Origin: Bog-257 sp963805985
Lineage (GTDB): Bacteria > Acidobacteriota > Terriglobia > Terriglobales > Acidobacteriaceae
Reading direction: 5' to 3'
Assembly (NCBI GenBank): GCA_963805985.1
Contig: CAWDWG010000009.1
Location: 372,001 to 436,000 of the forward strand
Length of the DNA stretch: 64,000 nucleotides
Position 1 is the first letter of the stretch; every line of letters starts with the position of its first letter. A model generated the notes under the pieces. The model was not told where the DNA came from and ran no database searches. It was given only the letters and a program-made list of their open reading frames with translations. Shown in pieces: positions 33,391 through 42,396 of this stretch. Both the position numbers and the translations under genes were made by a program.

Positions 33391-34645
33391 CTACCGTGTA
33401 ATTTCCCACACTACACCGCAGCCGTGCGGACAGGCAGCGCTTTGCATGCCTCCATAGAGAGTAGTGCCGTAGAGGTTGCCCCGGTGTCAAAGGCCGGACC
33501 TCCGACGGGATAATAGCCGTCTCCGTGACCGGTAAGTTGTAAAGGTCGATGAAGGTCCATCCGTTGCCGTCCGGTGTAAGCTTCCACACGCAACCATCCT
33601 TATAACTCCCGCAGCCGCCCCCCACACCATAGAGACTGCTGGCGGAATCCATAAGAAGATTCCCCTGGGGCTCGCCGTCCGCTGGGAAGCTGTAAAGCAG
33701 GTGTACGTCCATCCTCCTCCCGAGGGCGAAAGTCGAAGACGGTGCCGAATCCAGCCGGCCCTCCGGTGCTCGCGGTGCCGTAGAGATTTCCGGCAGAATC
33801 GAACAGCAGCGGACTGATCGGCTGCGAACCGTTGTTCGTGGAATCCGGGAAGTCGTACAGGGTTGTCAAAGTCCATCCGCCGCCGGAAGGAGTGAGTTCA
33901 TATACGGTCCCGTTGCCATGGATCCCGCCGCTGGAGGTGGCGCCGTAGGCATTCCCGGCGGCATCGAGGATGACGCCGCTCTTTGGGTACTGGCCGTCGC
34001 TGCCGGCAAGTTGTAGAGAATGTTTTCCGTCCATTGGCCCCCGGAGTTGGTGAGCTGGAAGACTGTCCCTCCGCTGCTCGCGCCGCCTTCGTACGTCGTG
34101 CCATACAAATTGCCGGCCGCGTCGAATACAGGATCGACGTAGTACGGGGATTCCCCGTCGGGAGTGCCCAGGAAGTCGTGAATCACGTTCTCATTCCACT
34201 GGCAGGAGAATCTGCGGCAAACACTGGCAGGGACGTTCAAGGTAAAAACAACCCCGCACCCGTAGCCTTGGCAGGTGCCGCCTCCAAAATTGCCAGTCGT
34301 ACCGTACAGGGTTCCGTGAGGCCCGAAGACAACCCTGCCGGCGGGCAAGCCGCCGCAGGTCCGTGAAGGTAAAAAGCGGGTCAAGACCCAGATGCCGTTG
34401 ACGTTCGTCATGCGGAAAACAAAGCAGCGACGCAATGATGCCCATCGTAGTGCCGTAGAGATTTCCCCCGGCTCGATGGTGAGCCCGGACTGCGGAAGTC
34501 CGCCGTCGTCAAGATTGGTGAACGCGTGCAGCACCTTGAAGGTCTGCCCGTAGGCGGAGGGCGCGAGCAGCGATCCGAATGTCACCACGAAAAGCGTGCC
34601 GAGGATGAATCGCCCAAGAAGATTTCGCCACATAGAGCCTCTCAT
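33391..34645 (-). pseudogene. GloVer-type repeat protein, frameshifted
   Basis: The remains of a secreted protein of the TIGR03803 'GloVer' repeat family. The 5' part has a signal peptide (LLGRFILGTLFVVTFGSLLAPSAYGQ) and repeats such as FDAAGNLYGTTYEGGASSGGTVFQLTNSGGQWTENILYNL. The repeats then continue in other frames: AAGNAYGATSSGGIHGNGTVYELT (frame open 33600-34034), then LYGVGGGCGSYKDGCVWKLTPDG (to about 33540), and finally PHGCGVVWEITR with a stop at 33391. At least four frame changes are needed, including one near 34440 and one near 33540. It is a decayed gene unless the read has errors. Confidence 0.8.
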
Positions 34646-35080
34646 TTGCCGAGCTTTAGCCAGCCAAGAAATTTGGTCTCAGACCGTGAGGGAAGCGACC
34701 GGCGTTCGCGTATCGCTTCCTGGCGGGCTTACTCTTACGCCCGGTGGGCCGGGAGTCAACTTAATTTTGTATTACGGGCTAATGCGCTGGATAAAAATGG
34801 CTTAGCTCGATTGCTTCAATAGGATCGACTAACCAGGCCTTGGCACCAGCGAGCATCGTCCTACAGGAAGAGCGATTTCAGGAGGCACGCCTGACGTCCC
34901 TGGCGGAAACTCGAGACGTGTCAAAAGAACGGCTCGTTTTCTTTCCCTTGAGCGAGCGGTCGTGTCGAAGAGGGGAAACCGTCATCTTGGGAATTCGTGC
35001 GCACCTGCGCGGTTTTCTGTTGCCTTGCCTGCGCTATGAGCGGACAATCTCGAACCAGCGCACGCGCCACTGGAGGACTC
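34646..35080. other. intergenic, no gene seen
   Basis: 435 nt upstream of the DUF805 gene. Two frames of 60-130 codons cross it without a ribosome site or a recognisable domain. Confidence 0.4.
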
Positions 35081-35656
35081 ATGTTCTGGTATCTGGAGGT
35101 GTTGCAGAAGTATGCCGTATTCGAGGGCCGAGCCAGGCGCAAAGAGTATTGGATGTTTCAGCTGATCAACGTCGTCATCTTAACTGTGCTGTGTGCGGTG
35201 ATCATCCCCCCTCTGGTCACTCATAGCCAAAGTTTTTTGCCACTATTTCTGGGTGTTTTCCTGTGCGTCTATGTGTTGGCAACGATCATTCCTAGCCTGG
35301 CGGTCTCCGTGCGCCGGCTGCACGACGTGAACTTCAGCGGATGGTGGGTGCTGATCGGCTTCGTTCCAGCGGGCGGCGTGATCTTGCTGATCTTCCACGT
35401 TCTCGACAGCACGCCGGGTCCCAACCAATACGGCCCGAATCCGAAGGAGAGCCGGCGGCTAGAATATCCAACTCACTATGCTCCCTATGGCGCTCAGCCG
35501 ATGGCGCCTCCCGGCTCGCAATCGATGGCGCCCTCCGCCCGCGCGGGCGCTGCCTCACCCGGCGGTCAAAGATCGTTGGGATTCTGCAGCAATTGCGGGA
35601 CGTTGATTCCGGCGGGCAGCACCTTTTGCCCGAAGTGCGGGAAGGCTGCCTACTAG
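35081..35656 (+). CDS. DUF805 membrane protein with C-terminal zinc ribbon
   Basis: 191 residues from the ATG at 35081 behind TGGAGGACTC. Residues about 1-120 are a DUF805 domain with three to four spans: YAVFEGRARRKEYWMFQLIN, then SVRRLHDVNFSGWWVLIGFVP and GPNQYGPNP. A Pro/Ala/Ser linker (about 128-168) leads to CSNCGTLIPAGSTFCPKCGKAAY, a zinc ribbon like that at the N terminus of the 2075 protein. Function unknown. The stop overlaps the end of ribE by 4 nt, tail to tail. Confidence 0.88.
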   Translation: MFWYLEVLQKYAVFEGRARRKEYWMFQLINVVILTVLCAVIIPPLVTHSQSFLPLFLGVFLCVYVLATIIPSLAVSVRRLHDVNFSGWWVLIGFVPAGGVILLIFHVLDSTPGPNQYGPNPKESRRLEYPTHYAPYGAQPMAPPGSQSMAPSARAGAASPGGQRSLGFCSNCGTLIPAGSTFCPKCGKAAY

Positions 35657-36294
35657 AATCCCTGCGCAACCAGCCGATCCACGGTCAGCGAGCCTTGCTC
35701 GTCGCGATGCGTCCACTTCTCAAGATACTTGGCGACGATGTCGGTCTCGATGTTGACCGGATCGCCGGGCTTCAGCGAGCCCAGGTTCGTCATCTTCACC
35801 GTGTGCGGAATGATGGCGACGGTGAGGCGCAGACCTTCCAGCTTCGCAACTGTCAGGCTGATGCCTTCGATCGCGATCGACCCCTTGAAGACGACGTATT
35901 TCTCCAGCTCCTCAGGGATGTCGAGGCGCAGCCAGAAATCATCGGCGTTTGGAATCGGATCGAGCGCAACGAAGCGCGCCACCCCGTCGACGTGCCCTTG
36001 CACCATGTGGCCGCCCATGCGTCCGTCGGCTTTCAGCGGCAGCTCGAGATTGATCTGCGCGCCCGGGGTAATGCGCGATAGGGAAGTGCGCGCCCAGGTC
36101 TCGGCCGCGAGATCGGCACAGAAAGACGTGGGCGTGATGTCGAGCGCAGTCAGGCAAACTCCGCTGACGGCAATACTGTTGCCGGTTTTCAGCTCTTTGG
36201 CGGTGTTGGGAGCGTTGATGGTGATACGGTGATTGCCGCCGCGTTCCACGATGCCGGCAATGGTTCCAACTTCTTCAATAAGACCGGTGAACAT
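35653..36294 (-). CDS. ribE: riboflavin synthase, alpha subunit
   Basis: 213 residues. It dismutates two molecules of 6,7-dimethyl-8-ribityllumazine to riboflavin. It has the typical tandem lumazine-binding halves: MFTGLIEEVGTIAGI with NSIAVSGVCLTAL, and the second half HMVQGHVDGVARF with GSIAIEGISLTVAKLE. The start has AAGGAGAACC. The heptad inverted repeat of element B begins just 15 nt before the ATG, so the element lies directly in front of the ribosome site. It is encoded downstream of ribD on the same strand. The gene is also called ribC in some species. Confidence 0.95.
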   Translation of the reverse strand: MFTGLIEEVGTIAGIVERGGNHRITINAPNTAKELKTGNSIAVSGVCLTALDITPTSFCADLAAETWARTSLSRITPGAQINLELPLKADGRMGGHMVQGHVDGVARFVALDPIPNADDFWLRLDIPEELEKYVVFKGSIAIEGISLTVAKLEGLRLTVAIIPHTVKMTNLGSLKPGDPVNIETDIVAKYLEKWTHRDEQGSLTVDRLVAQGF

Positions 36295-36308
36295 GGTTCT
36301 CCTTCGGA

Positions 36309-36794
36309 GAGCTCTTAGCTATTAGCCTTTAGCTCTTAGCAAGTCGAAGATCCGCTCGCCCTTCTGACGGTTTCCTCACTCGCTTATAGAATGCAGTTAA
36401 CATTCGACGGATCTCTCCGAGCTCCGCAGCCAATTCCGTATATTTGTTCGGCCCGCAATAACCCAGATCCTGGCTGAGTCTCATTAGATAATCCACCTCG
36501 CTCGCTGAGCCCATTGCGATTTGAAGGAAGCGGCCCATGTCACCGTCTCCCCACCGTCCGCAACCTTCTGCGAGGTTCGTGGGGATGGAGGCGGCTGCAC
36601 GCCGGATCTGACTGGTGAGACCGAACATTTCATTCTTCGGAAAATTCTCGGTAGCCCGATATAGTGCGAGAGTTAACTCATGTGATCGCTGCCAAACCAA
36701 CAGGTCATTGAAGTCTCGCATCATCTCCTCTATATTCCGGGCGCAATTGTGTTTCGTCGTTTGCTAAGAGCTAAAAGCTAAGAGCTAGGAGCTC
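36309..36794. mobile_element. putative inverted-repeat element carrying a four-helix-bundle gene (copy B)
   Basis: Arms of 34 nt (36309-36342 and 36761-36794) match at 31 positions after reverse-complementing and are built of AGCTNTT-type 7-nt units. The 486-bp unit fills the whole gap between ribD and ribE. The inner arm supplies the last codons and stop of the four-helix-bundle gene; the outer arm supplies the last Ser codons and the TAG stop of ribD. The same plan as copy A, but the arm sequence is different. Confidence 0.65.
36329..36724 (-). CDS. four-helix-bundle protein, 23S IVP/S23 family (copy B)
   Basis: 131 residues. Family signature: DFNDLLVWQRSHELTLALY, FPKNEMFGLTSQIRRAAASIPTNLAEGCGR, GRFLQIAMGSASEVDYL. 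The start has ATAGAGGAG directly before tandem ATG codons. The last residues (LAKS) and stop are read from the repeat arm. Same strand as ribD and ribE, as copy A is with dprA and topA. A role in binding structured RNA or DNA is plausible by analogy with Avd; it is not shown here. Confidence 0.92.
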   Translation of the reverse strand: MMRDFNDLLVWQRSHELTLALYRATENFPKNEMFGLTSQIRRAAASIPTNLAEGCGRWGDGDMGRFLQIAMGSASEVDYLMRLSQDLGYCGPNKYTELAAELGEIRRMLTAFYKRVRKPSEGRADLRLAKS

Positions 36795-37990
36795 TCTTCA
36801 TACACATCCCGCAAATACCCTTCCACCGCGAAATCTTCTCCAAAGCGATGCAGCGTCAGCGACTTTACCGATGCGGCCTCGCTGATGCGGCGAAAGCCCG
36901 CGCCCAGCGCAAAGGGAATCGAGCCGGTTCCCGCCAGAATCCTGGGCGCATAGTAAAAGAAAATCTTGTCTACGATGCCGGCCGCAAGCGCCGCCCAATT
37001 CACCATCGCGCCACCCTCGATGATAAGGCTGGTGATCTCACGCTCGCCAAGGTTATGCATCACACGGTCCAGGTCGGGACGGCCTTCGACGGCGGGCGAA
37101 CCTGATGGAAAGGCGATGGTGCCGGTTACCGCCGACTTCTGCATAGGAACTTGCGCAACCATGACGCCCCGCGCCTCCAGTTCGCGACGCTTGTTTTCTT
37201 CGGCGAAGCAGCAGAAGACGATGAGATCCTCGCGTGCCGTCTTCACTACGCGTGAGTCCAACGGCAGGCGCAGGCGCGAGTCGAGAATCACGCGCAGCAG
37301 CGGGCGGCGGCGCGGAAGTCCAGTGCGGTCGGTCAGCAAAGGGTCGTCGGCGATCACCGTGCCCACGCCGACCATGATGGCGTCGCTGGCATGACGCAGC
37401 TGGTGAACATGCGCGCGCGCGACTTCGCTGGTAATCCAAGTTGACGACCTCGACCCTGAGTCTGGGTCGGGTTCCTGGAGGGGGGGTGCAGCGATCTTGC
37501 CGTCTAGCGTCATCGCCGCCTTCAGCGTCACGAAGGGGATCTGGTGGCGGATGTACTTAGCGAAGGCTTCGTTCAGCTTCTTCGCGTCGGCTTGGCAGAG
37601 ACCTTCGTGCACCTCGACGCCAGCTTCGCGCAGCCTGGCGAAACCCCGGCCGCTGACCACAGGATTCGGATCGTGCATGGCGGCAAAGACGCGCTTGATC
37701 CCGGCATTTATGACTGCCTCGGCGCAGGGACCAGTGCGGCCCACGTGAGAACAGGGTTCAAGATTGAGGTAGAGCGTGGCCCCACGCGCGCGTTCGCCCG
37801 CCTGCTCCATCGCGAGAATCTCCGCATGCTTTTTGCCGGCGTAGGTATGCGAGCCGCGCCCGACGATCTCACCCTTTGCGCTGACGATGACGGCGCCGAC
37901 GCACGGGTTTGGAGAAGCCAGTCCAATCCCTTGCCGGGCGAGCTCCAAGGCTTGCTGCATGAACTGCTCGTCGGTTGAAGTGGCGCTCAT
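36785..37990 (-). CDS. ribD: bifunctional riboflavin biosynthesis deaminase/reductase
   Basis: 401 residues. The N-terminal deaminase (about 1-150) has the zinc motif HAEILAMEQAG and PCSHVGRTGPCAEAVI; the C-terminal reductase (about 170-395) has VTLKAAMTLDGKIA, ITSEVARAHVHQLRHASDAIMVGVGTVIADDPLLTDR and LIIEGGAMVN. It performs the second and third steps of riboflavin synthesis. The ATG directly abuts the ftsY stop codon (no gap), implying coupled translation. The last codons EESS-stop lie in the repeat arm of element B. Confidence 0.96.
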   Translation of the reverse strand: MSATSTDEQFMQQALELARQGIGLASPNPCVGAVIVSAKGEIVGRGSHTYAGKKHAEILAMEQAGERARGATLYLNLEPCSHVGRTGPCAEAVINAGIKRVFAAMHDPNPVVSGRGFARLREAGVEVHEGLCQADAKKLNEAFAKYIRHQIPFVTLKAAMTLDGKIAAPPLQEPDPDSGSRSSTWITSEVARAHVHQLRHASDAIMVGVGTVIADDPLLTDRTGLPRRRPLLRVILDSRLRLPLDSRVVKTAREDLIVFCCFAEENKRRELEARGVMVAQVPMQKSAVTGTIAFPSGSPAVEGRPDLDRVMHNLGEREITSLIIEGGAMVNWAALAAGIVDKIFFYYAPRILAGTGSIPFALGAGFRRISEAASVKSLTLHRFGEDFAVEGYLRDVYEESS

Positions 37991-38941
37991 CTAGTCGAAG
38001 AGTGAGTTCACGAAATCCTGCGGGTTGAAGGGCAGCAGGTCGCCGGCCTTCTCGCCAACGCCGACGTAGCGCACGGGCAGGCCAAGCTCTTTGCAGATGG
38101 CAACCACGACTCCGCCTTTGGCTGTGCCGTCAAGTTTGGTCAGGATGATGCCGGTCACCCCCGCCGATTGCGTGAACAGGCGCGCCTGCTGCAGGCCATT
38201 TTGGCCGGTGGTGCCGTCCATCACCAGCAGGGTTTCGTGAGGAGCGTTGGCGCTGAAGCGCTGTGCCGTGCGCCGCATCTTGGCCAGCTCATCCATCAGG
38301 CTGGTTTTTGTGTGCAGGCGGCCGGCGGTGTCGACGATAACGTAGTCGGTGTTGCGCGCCTTGGCCGCTTGCAGAGCGTCGAAGAGTACAGCTGCGGGAT
38401 CGCCGCCCGGCTTGTTCTTGATGACTTCGGTTCCGGTGCGATCGCCCCAGATCTCCAGTTGCTCAATGGCGGCGGCGCGAAAAGTGTCGGCTGCGGCCAG
38501 CAGGACGGTCTTGCCTTGCGCCCGCAGCAGATGCGTGAGCTTGCCAATCGAGGTGGTTTTGCCGGTGCCGTTTACGCCGACAACGAGTATTACTTCGGGC
38601 TCGCCATCGACTTTCTGTACCGGCCGGTTATTGGCGGCATTCAGAATCGCCAGCAGTTCGTCCTTCAGAACACGCTTGAGCTCGTCGACATTGGCGACCT
38701 GGCGGCGATCGACCTTTTCGCGCAGCGCGGCGAGGACAGCGGTTGTGGTTGCTGTTCCCAGATCGGCCGCGATGAGCGTGGCTTCCAGATCGTCGAGCGT
38801 GTCGCGATCGATTTCTTTGCGAAGCGAAACCACATCTTCGATCCGCTCGCTGAGGCTTTCACGCGTGCGCGTGACCGCCTCTTTCATGCGTTGCAGAAAG
38901 CTTGGTTTTTCTTCGGTGCTGCCGAACAGGGTCTGAATCAT
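37991..38941 (-). CDS. ftsY: signal recognition particle receptor FtsY
   Basis: 316 residues, a short form lacking the long acidic A-domain. The N domain (about 1-95) is followed by the GTPase: VVGVNGTGKTTSIGKLTHLLR (about 118-138), AADTFRAAAIEQL, VDTAGRLHTK, GVTGIILTKLDGTAKGG and GVGEKAGDLLPFNPQDFV. It docks ribosome-SRP complexes at the membrane. The start codon is preceded by the heptad repeats at 38945, with no visible ribosome site. Confidence 0.96.
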   Translation of the reverse strand: MIQTLFGSTEEKPSFLQRMKEAVTRTRESLSERIEDVVSLRKEIDRDTLDDLEATLIAADLGTATTTAVLAALREKVDRRQVANVDELKRVLKDELLAILNAANNRPVQKVDGEPEVILVVGVNGTGKTTSIGKLTHLLRAQGKTVLLAAADTFRAAAIEQLEIWGDRTGTEVIKNKPGGDPAAVLFDALQAAKARNTDYVIVDTAGRLHTKTSLMDELAKMRRTAQRFSANAPHETLLVMDGTTGQNGLQQARLFTQSAGVTGIILTKLDGTAKGGVVVAICKELGLPVRYVGVGEKAGDLLPFNPQDFVNSLFD

Positions 38942-38944
38942 AGA

Positions 38945-39029
38945 TAGCTTTTAGCTGTTAGCCCTTAGCTTTTAGTAGGCGCGGCTTCAAGTTTGTCCGC
39001 TAACAAGCTAAGTGCCAAAAGCTAAGAGC
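38945..39029. repeat. inverted heptad repeat upstream of ftsY
   Basis: The left arm (38945-38975, AGCTTTT, AGCTGTT, AGCCCTT units) and the right arm (38999-39029) are imperfect reverse complements around a 23-nt loop. It lies only 3 nt before the ftsY start codon, in its leader. Confidence 0.7.
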
Positions 39030-39181
39030 CCGCGGCGAAAGTGAACAGCGAATCGCTCAAGTGCGCATGCTCTGTCGTAAACAACAATTATAGACAAGTG
39101 GCGCTGGATGACCGGCATAACGTTGGTCGGAATCCCGCGTGACCCACGAGTCATCCAAACAACTTATCCCGAGGAGGGCCA

Positions 39182-39436
39182 ATGCCGAAGTGTGAGCACG
39201 TGAAGCAAGCAGACCCGAACGTTCCGGCGAGTGGCGATGGCTGCGCGGAATGTCTGCAGACCGGCGAACGCTGGGTGCAATTGCGCAAGTGTTTAACCTG
39301 CGGGCACGTAGGCTGTTGCGATTCCTCGCCCGGCCAGCACGCCAACAAACACTTTCGAGAGACCGGGCACGCTGTCATGCAGGCATTTCAGTCGGGCGAT
39401 TGGAAGTGGTGTTATGTGGATGAGGCGTACGTGTAG
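39182..39436 (+). CDS. UBP-type zinc finger protein
   Basis: 84 residues, ATG behind CGAGGAGGGCC. It is a stand-alone ZnF-UBP domain: CEHV, then CAECLQTGERWVQLRKCLTCGHVGCCDSSPGQHANKHF, then GHAVM and WCYVDEAYV. In eukaryotes this fold binds the ubiquitin C terminus; in bacteria it is a small soluble protein of unknown partner. It is monocistronic. Confidence 0.93.
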   Translation: MPKCEHVKQADPNVPASGDGCAECLQTGERWVQLRKCLTCGHVGCCDSSPGQHANKHFRETGHAVMQAFQSGDWKWCYVDEAYV

Positions 39437-39444
39437 GGAAGGGC

Positions 39445-39596
39445 GCTTTTAGCTATTAGCTCTTAGCTTTTAACGCCGCAATCTGCTGCAGACGAAGGCT
39501 TGGAACAATGGTTTCGACTGATGTGAGACGTAGCAGAGTATCGAAAAGCGACAGCAGAATTGCCGGCTAAGAGCTAAAGGCTAAAGGCTAAGGGCT
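39445..39596. repeat. ORF-less inverted heptad element
   Basis: The left arm (about 39445-39472) and the right arm (about 39569-39596) share TTAGC cores in 7-nt register after reverse-complementing, around a spacer of about 96 nt with no gene. The intervening sequence is not similar to that of the element at 31684. Confidence 0.75.
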
Positions 39597-39660
39597 GCGC
39601 GCAGCGCACTGGGCTGGTTTTGTGTACTCTGTTGGAGCTGTCAGTACCCTTCAATAACCG

Positions 39661-42396
39661 ATGATCTTTTCGATTCGCACCATACGCCGAAGCTTGCAGA
39701 TCGGCGTGGTCTTCGCTAGCTTGCTGGCGCTGTGCTGGACCTCGGCGCCGGCGCAAGTTCCATCGCCGTGGGTCGACACCAAGCCACTCTCCGTCGACAC
39801 CGGAACCACCGGACTCAAACTGATGCTGCGCCGCCTGCACACGACGGCGCGGCTGATGCACACGGTCGCGCATCCCGACGACGAAGATGGCGGCATGTTG
39901 ACTCTGGAGTCGCGCGGGCATGGCGACACGGTCTTGCAGCTTACGCTGAATCGCGGCGAGGGCGGGCAGAACAAGCTGGGCAGCAATCTCTTCGACGAGC
40001 TGGGCATCATTCGCACACTGGAGTTGCTCGCCGCCGATCGCTATTACGGCGTGGAGCAGCGCTTCACTCGCGTCGCTGACTTCGGATTTTCCAAGACGCC
40101 GGAGGAGACCTTCGAGAAGTGGGGCGGTCACGACATCGCGCTCGGCGACATGGTGCGGGTGATTCGCGCGTTTCGTCCCGACGTGATCTGCACGCGATTC
40201 CAAGGGAACTCGCGCGATGGACACGGCCATCATCAGGCGTCGGGAATTCTGACGCGCGAGGCGTTTCGCGCCGCTGCCGATCCCACGCGCTTTCCCGATC
40301 AGATTCGCGAAGGCCTGCAGCCGTGGCAGGCGAAGAAGCTGTACATGGACAACGTCCGCGGCAACGAGGACTGGACCATCAAGCTGGAAACATCGCAAAA
40401 CGATCCATTGCTGGGCGAAACGTATGTGCAGTTCGGATGGAAGGGACTGAAGCATCAGCTCTCGCAGGGAGCGGGTGCGTGGAATCCGCCGGAGGGACCG
40501 CGCTTCAGTTACTACAAGCTGATCGATTCGGCGATGTCGAATCCGCCGGCTGCGGGAGCGCACGAGACCGATTTCTTCGACGGCATCGATACCTCGATTC
40601 CGGGACTGGCGACGCGGCTGGGCGCCGATCAAGCGAAGGTTCCATGGCTACGCGTGCAGTTGCAGACGATCGCGAAGACGGTCGATGACGCGACAGCGGC
40701 GGCCGACAAAGATCAGCAGTTGGCAGGTGCGTCGCTGCTACGCGGATTGGATCTGACGCGCGCGCTGATCAAGCGTGTTGAAGCGTCGCCGTTGTCAGCT
40801 GCAGAAAAGGTCGATCTGTTGGCCAGCTTACGCACCAAAGAACGGCAGTTTGACGAAGCGGCGAATCTGGCGTTGGGAATGGATCTGCAGCTCGGTCCGG
40901 GCACTCCTGACGGGCGGCCGATGGCAGCAAAGTTTCCCACCGATCAGGGCGATGTGCTGGCTGCGGTGATCACCGCGGGCAAGCCGTTCATCCTGCGCGC
41001 GACGTTGCATAACGGCAGTGCCGCGCCGATGCTGATCAAGCAATTCGCGGTCGATGTGCCTGATGGCTGGAAGTCGGAGCTCTTCATGGACAAGCTGCCG
41101 AAGAGCATCGCTGCGGGCGACGGATGTGCACTGACGTTTCGCGTGACGCCGCCGGTCGATGCGCAGCCGACGAAGGCGTACTTCCACCGCAACGATCCGG
41201 ACATCGACGCGATCTACAAGATTGACGATCCGAAATATCTGACGCTCGCGTTGCCGCCGCCGCCGGTTTGGGCGCGTGTGGATTACACGATCAACGGCGC
41301 TGACGGCGAGATTCGCAGCGTGGCGCGAACGCCGATGCACGATGACAAGGGCGAGAAGTGGTCGATGCCGCTGGCGGTTGTCCCGCCGTTTTCGGTGGAA
41401 GCTCTGCCGGCGACGCAGATCCTGCTGGCGGGAGCGAATCCGTCAGCGCAGTTGAGCGTGGGAGTTCGCACGACGGCAGATCGCGGCAACGGCGTGGTTC
41501 GTCCCGAAGCGCCTCAAGGCTGGAAGATCGAGCCGCAGTCAGCCGATGTGTCCTTTACCGCGCCCGGGCAGAAGAGCGTCGAGTTTAAGGAGTTGCCTGA
41601 CGGCGCGAAGGAAGCTCGTTACGAAGTGCGCGCGCTTCTGAATGCCGATGGCCGCGATTACACCGACGGCTACGCGCTGGTCACGCGACCCGATCTCGGC
41701 GGATTCTTCTACTATCAGCCGGCGCTGCAGCGCGCCAGCATCGTCGATGTCAAAGTTCCACAGGGGCTGAAGATCGGCTACATCATGGGCGCGGGCGACG
41801 ATATTCCCGATGTGCTGCGTGAGCTGGGACTGAATGTCACGATTGTCACGCCTGAAGAGTTGGCGAGCGGCGATCTGAGCCGGTACGGAACAATCGTTCT
41901 GGGTATTCGCGCCTACGACACGCGCGACGATGTGAAGAAGAACAATCAGCGGCTGCTGGATTATGCGAAGAACGGCGGCACGCTGCTGGTGCAGTACAAC
42001 ACGTCGCCTAGCGATTTCAACGATGGGCACTTCACTCCTTATCCCGCGCAGCTCAGCCGCGATCGAGTTACGGTCGAGCAGGCGCCGGTGACGATCCTCG
42101 ACCCGCAGAATCCCGTTTTTCACTATCCCAATCCGATCACCGGGCACGACTTCGACGGCTGGGTGCAGGAGCGCGGCCTGTACTTCATGGATCAGTGGGA
42201 TTCGCACTACACGCCGCTGCTGGCGTGCAACGATCCCGGCGAGCAGGCGCAGAAGGGCGGTCTGCTGCTGGCGCAATACGGCAAGGGCTATTACCTCTAC
42301 ACGGGCTACGCATTCTTCCGGCAGCTGCCGTTTGGCGTTCCGGGCGCGATTCGTCTCTATGTGAATCTGCTGAGCGTCGGCCATGAGCCAAAGTAG
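39661..42396 (+). CDS. PIG-L family deacetylase with C-terminal beta and amidotransferase-like domains
   Basis: 911 residues with an N-terminal signal sequence (about 1-37, SAPAQ). The PIG-L/LmbE domain (about 58-220) has the zinc motif AHPDDEDGGML and RFQGNSRDGHGHHQASG, suggesting GlcNAc-type de-N-acetylation. The middle (about 420-680) is beta-rich with NPSAQLSVGVRTTADRG, like NEW3/CARDB domains. The end (about 700-905) looks like a class-I glutamine-amidotransferase fold: GYIMGAGDDIPDVLRELG, NGGTLLVQYNTS and KGYYLYTGYAFFRQLPFGVPGAIRLYVNLLS. The stop overlaps the next gene by 14 nt. Confidence 0.9.
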   Translation: MIFSIRTIRRSLQIGVVFASLLALCWTSAPAQVPSPWVDTKPLSVDTGTTGLKLMLRRLHTTARLMHTVAHPDDEDGGMLTLESRGHGDTVLQLTLNRGEGGQNKLGSNLFDELGIIRTLELLAADRYYGVEQRFTRVADFGFSKTPEETFEKWGGHDIALGDMVRVIRAFRPDVICTRFQGNSRDGHGHHQASGILTREAFRAAADPTRFPDQIREGLQPWQAKKLYMDNVRGNEDWTIKLETSQNDPLLGETYVQFGWKGLKHQLSQGAGAWNPPEGPRFSYYKLIDSAMSNPPAAGAHETDFFDGIDTSIPGLATRLGADQAKVPWLRVQLQTIAKTVDDATAAADKDQQLAGASLLRGLDLTRALIKRVEASPLSAAEKVDLLASLRTKERQFDEAANLALGMDLQLGPGTPDGRPMAAKFPTDQGDVLAAVITAGKPFILRATLHNGSAAPMLIKQFAVDVPDGWKSELFMDKLPKSIAAGDGCALTFRVTPPVDAQPTKAYFHRNDPDIDAIYKIDDPKYLTLALPPPPVWARVDYTINGADGEIRSVARTPMHDDKGEKWSMPLAVVPPFSVEALPATQILLAGANPSAQLSVGVRTTADRGNGVVRPEAPQGWKIEPQSADVSFTAPGQKSVEFKELPDGAKEARYEVRALLNADGRDYTDGYALVTRPDLGGFFYYQPALQRASIVDVKVPQGLKIGYIMGAGDDIPDVLRELGLNVTIVTPEELASGDLSRYGTIVLGIRAYDTRDDVKKNNQRLLDYAKNGGTLLVQYNTSPSDFNDGHFTPYPAQLSRDRVTVEQAPVTILDPQNPVFHYPNPITGHDFDGWVQERGLYFMDQWDSHYTPLLACNDPGEQAQKGGLLLAQYGKGYYLYTGYAFFRQLPFGVPGAIRLYVNLLSVGHEPK

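Noticed and set aside
24610..36794. Reading the two four-helix-bundle elements as parts of a diversity-generating retroelement
   Set aside because: No reverse transcriptase, template/variable repeat pair or C-type lectin target gene is seen nearby; only the Avd-like fold is shared.
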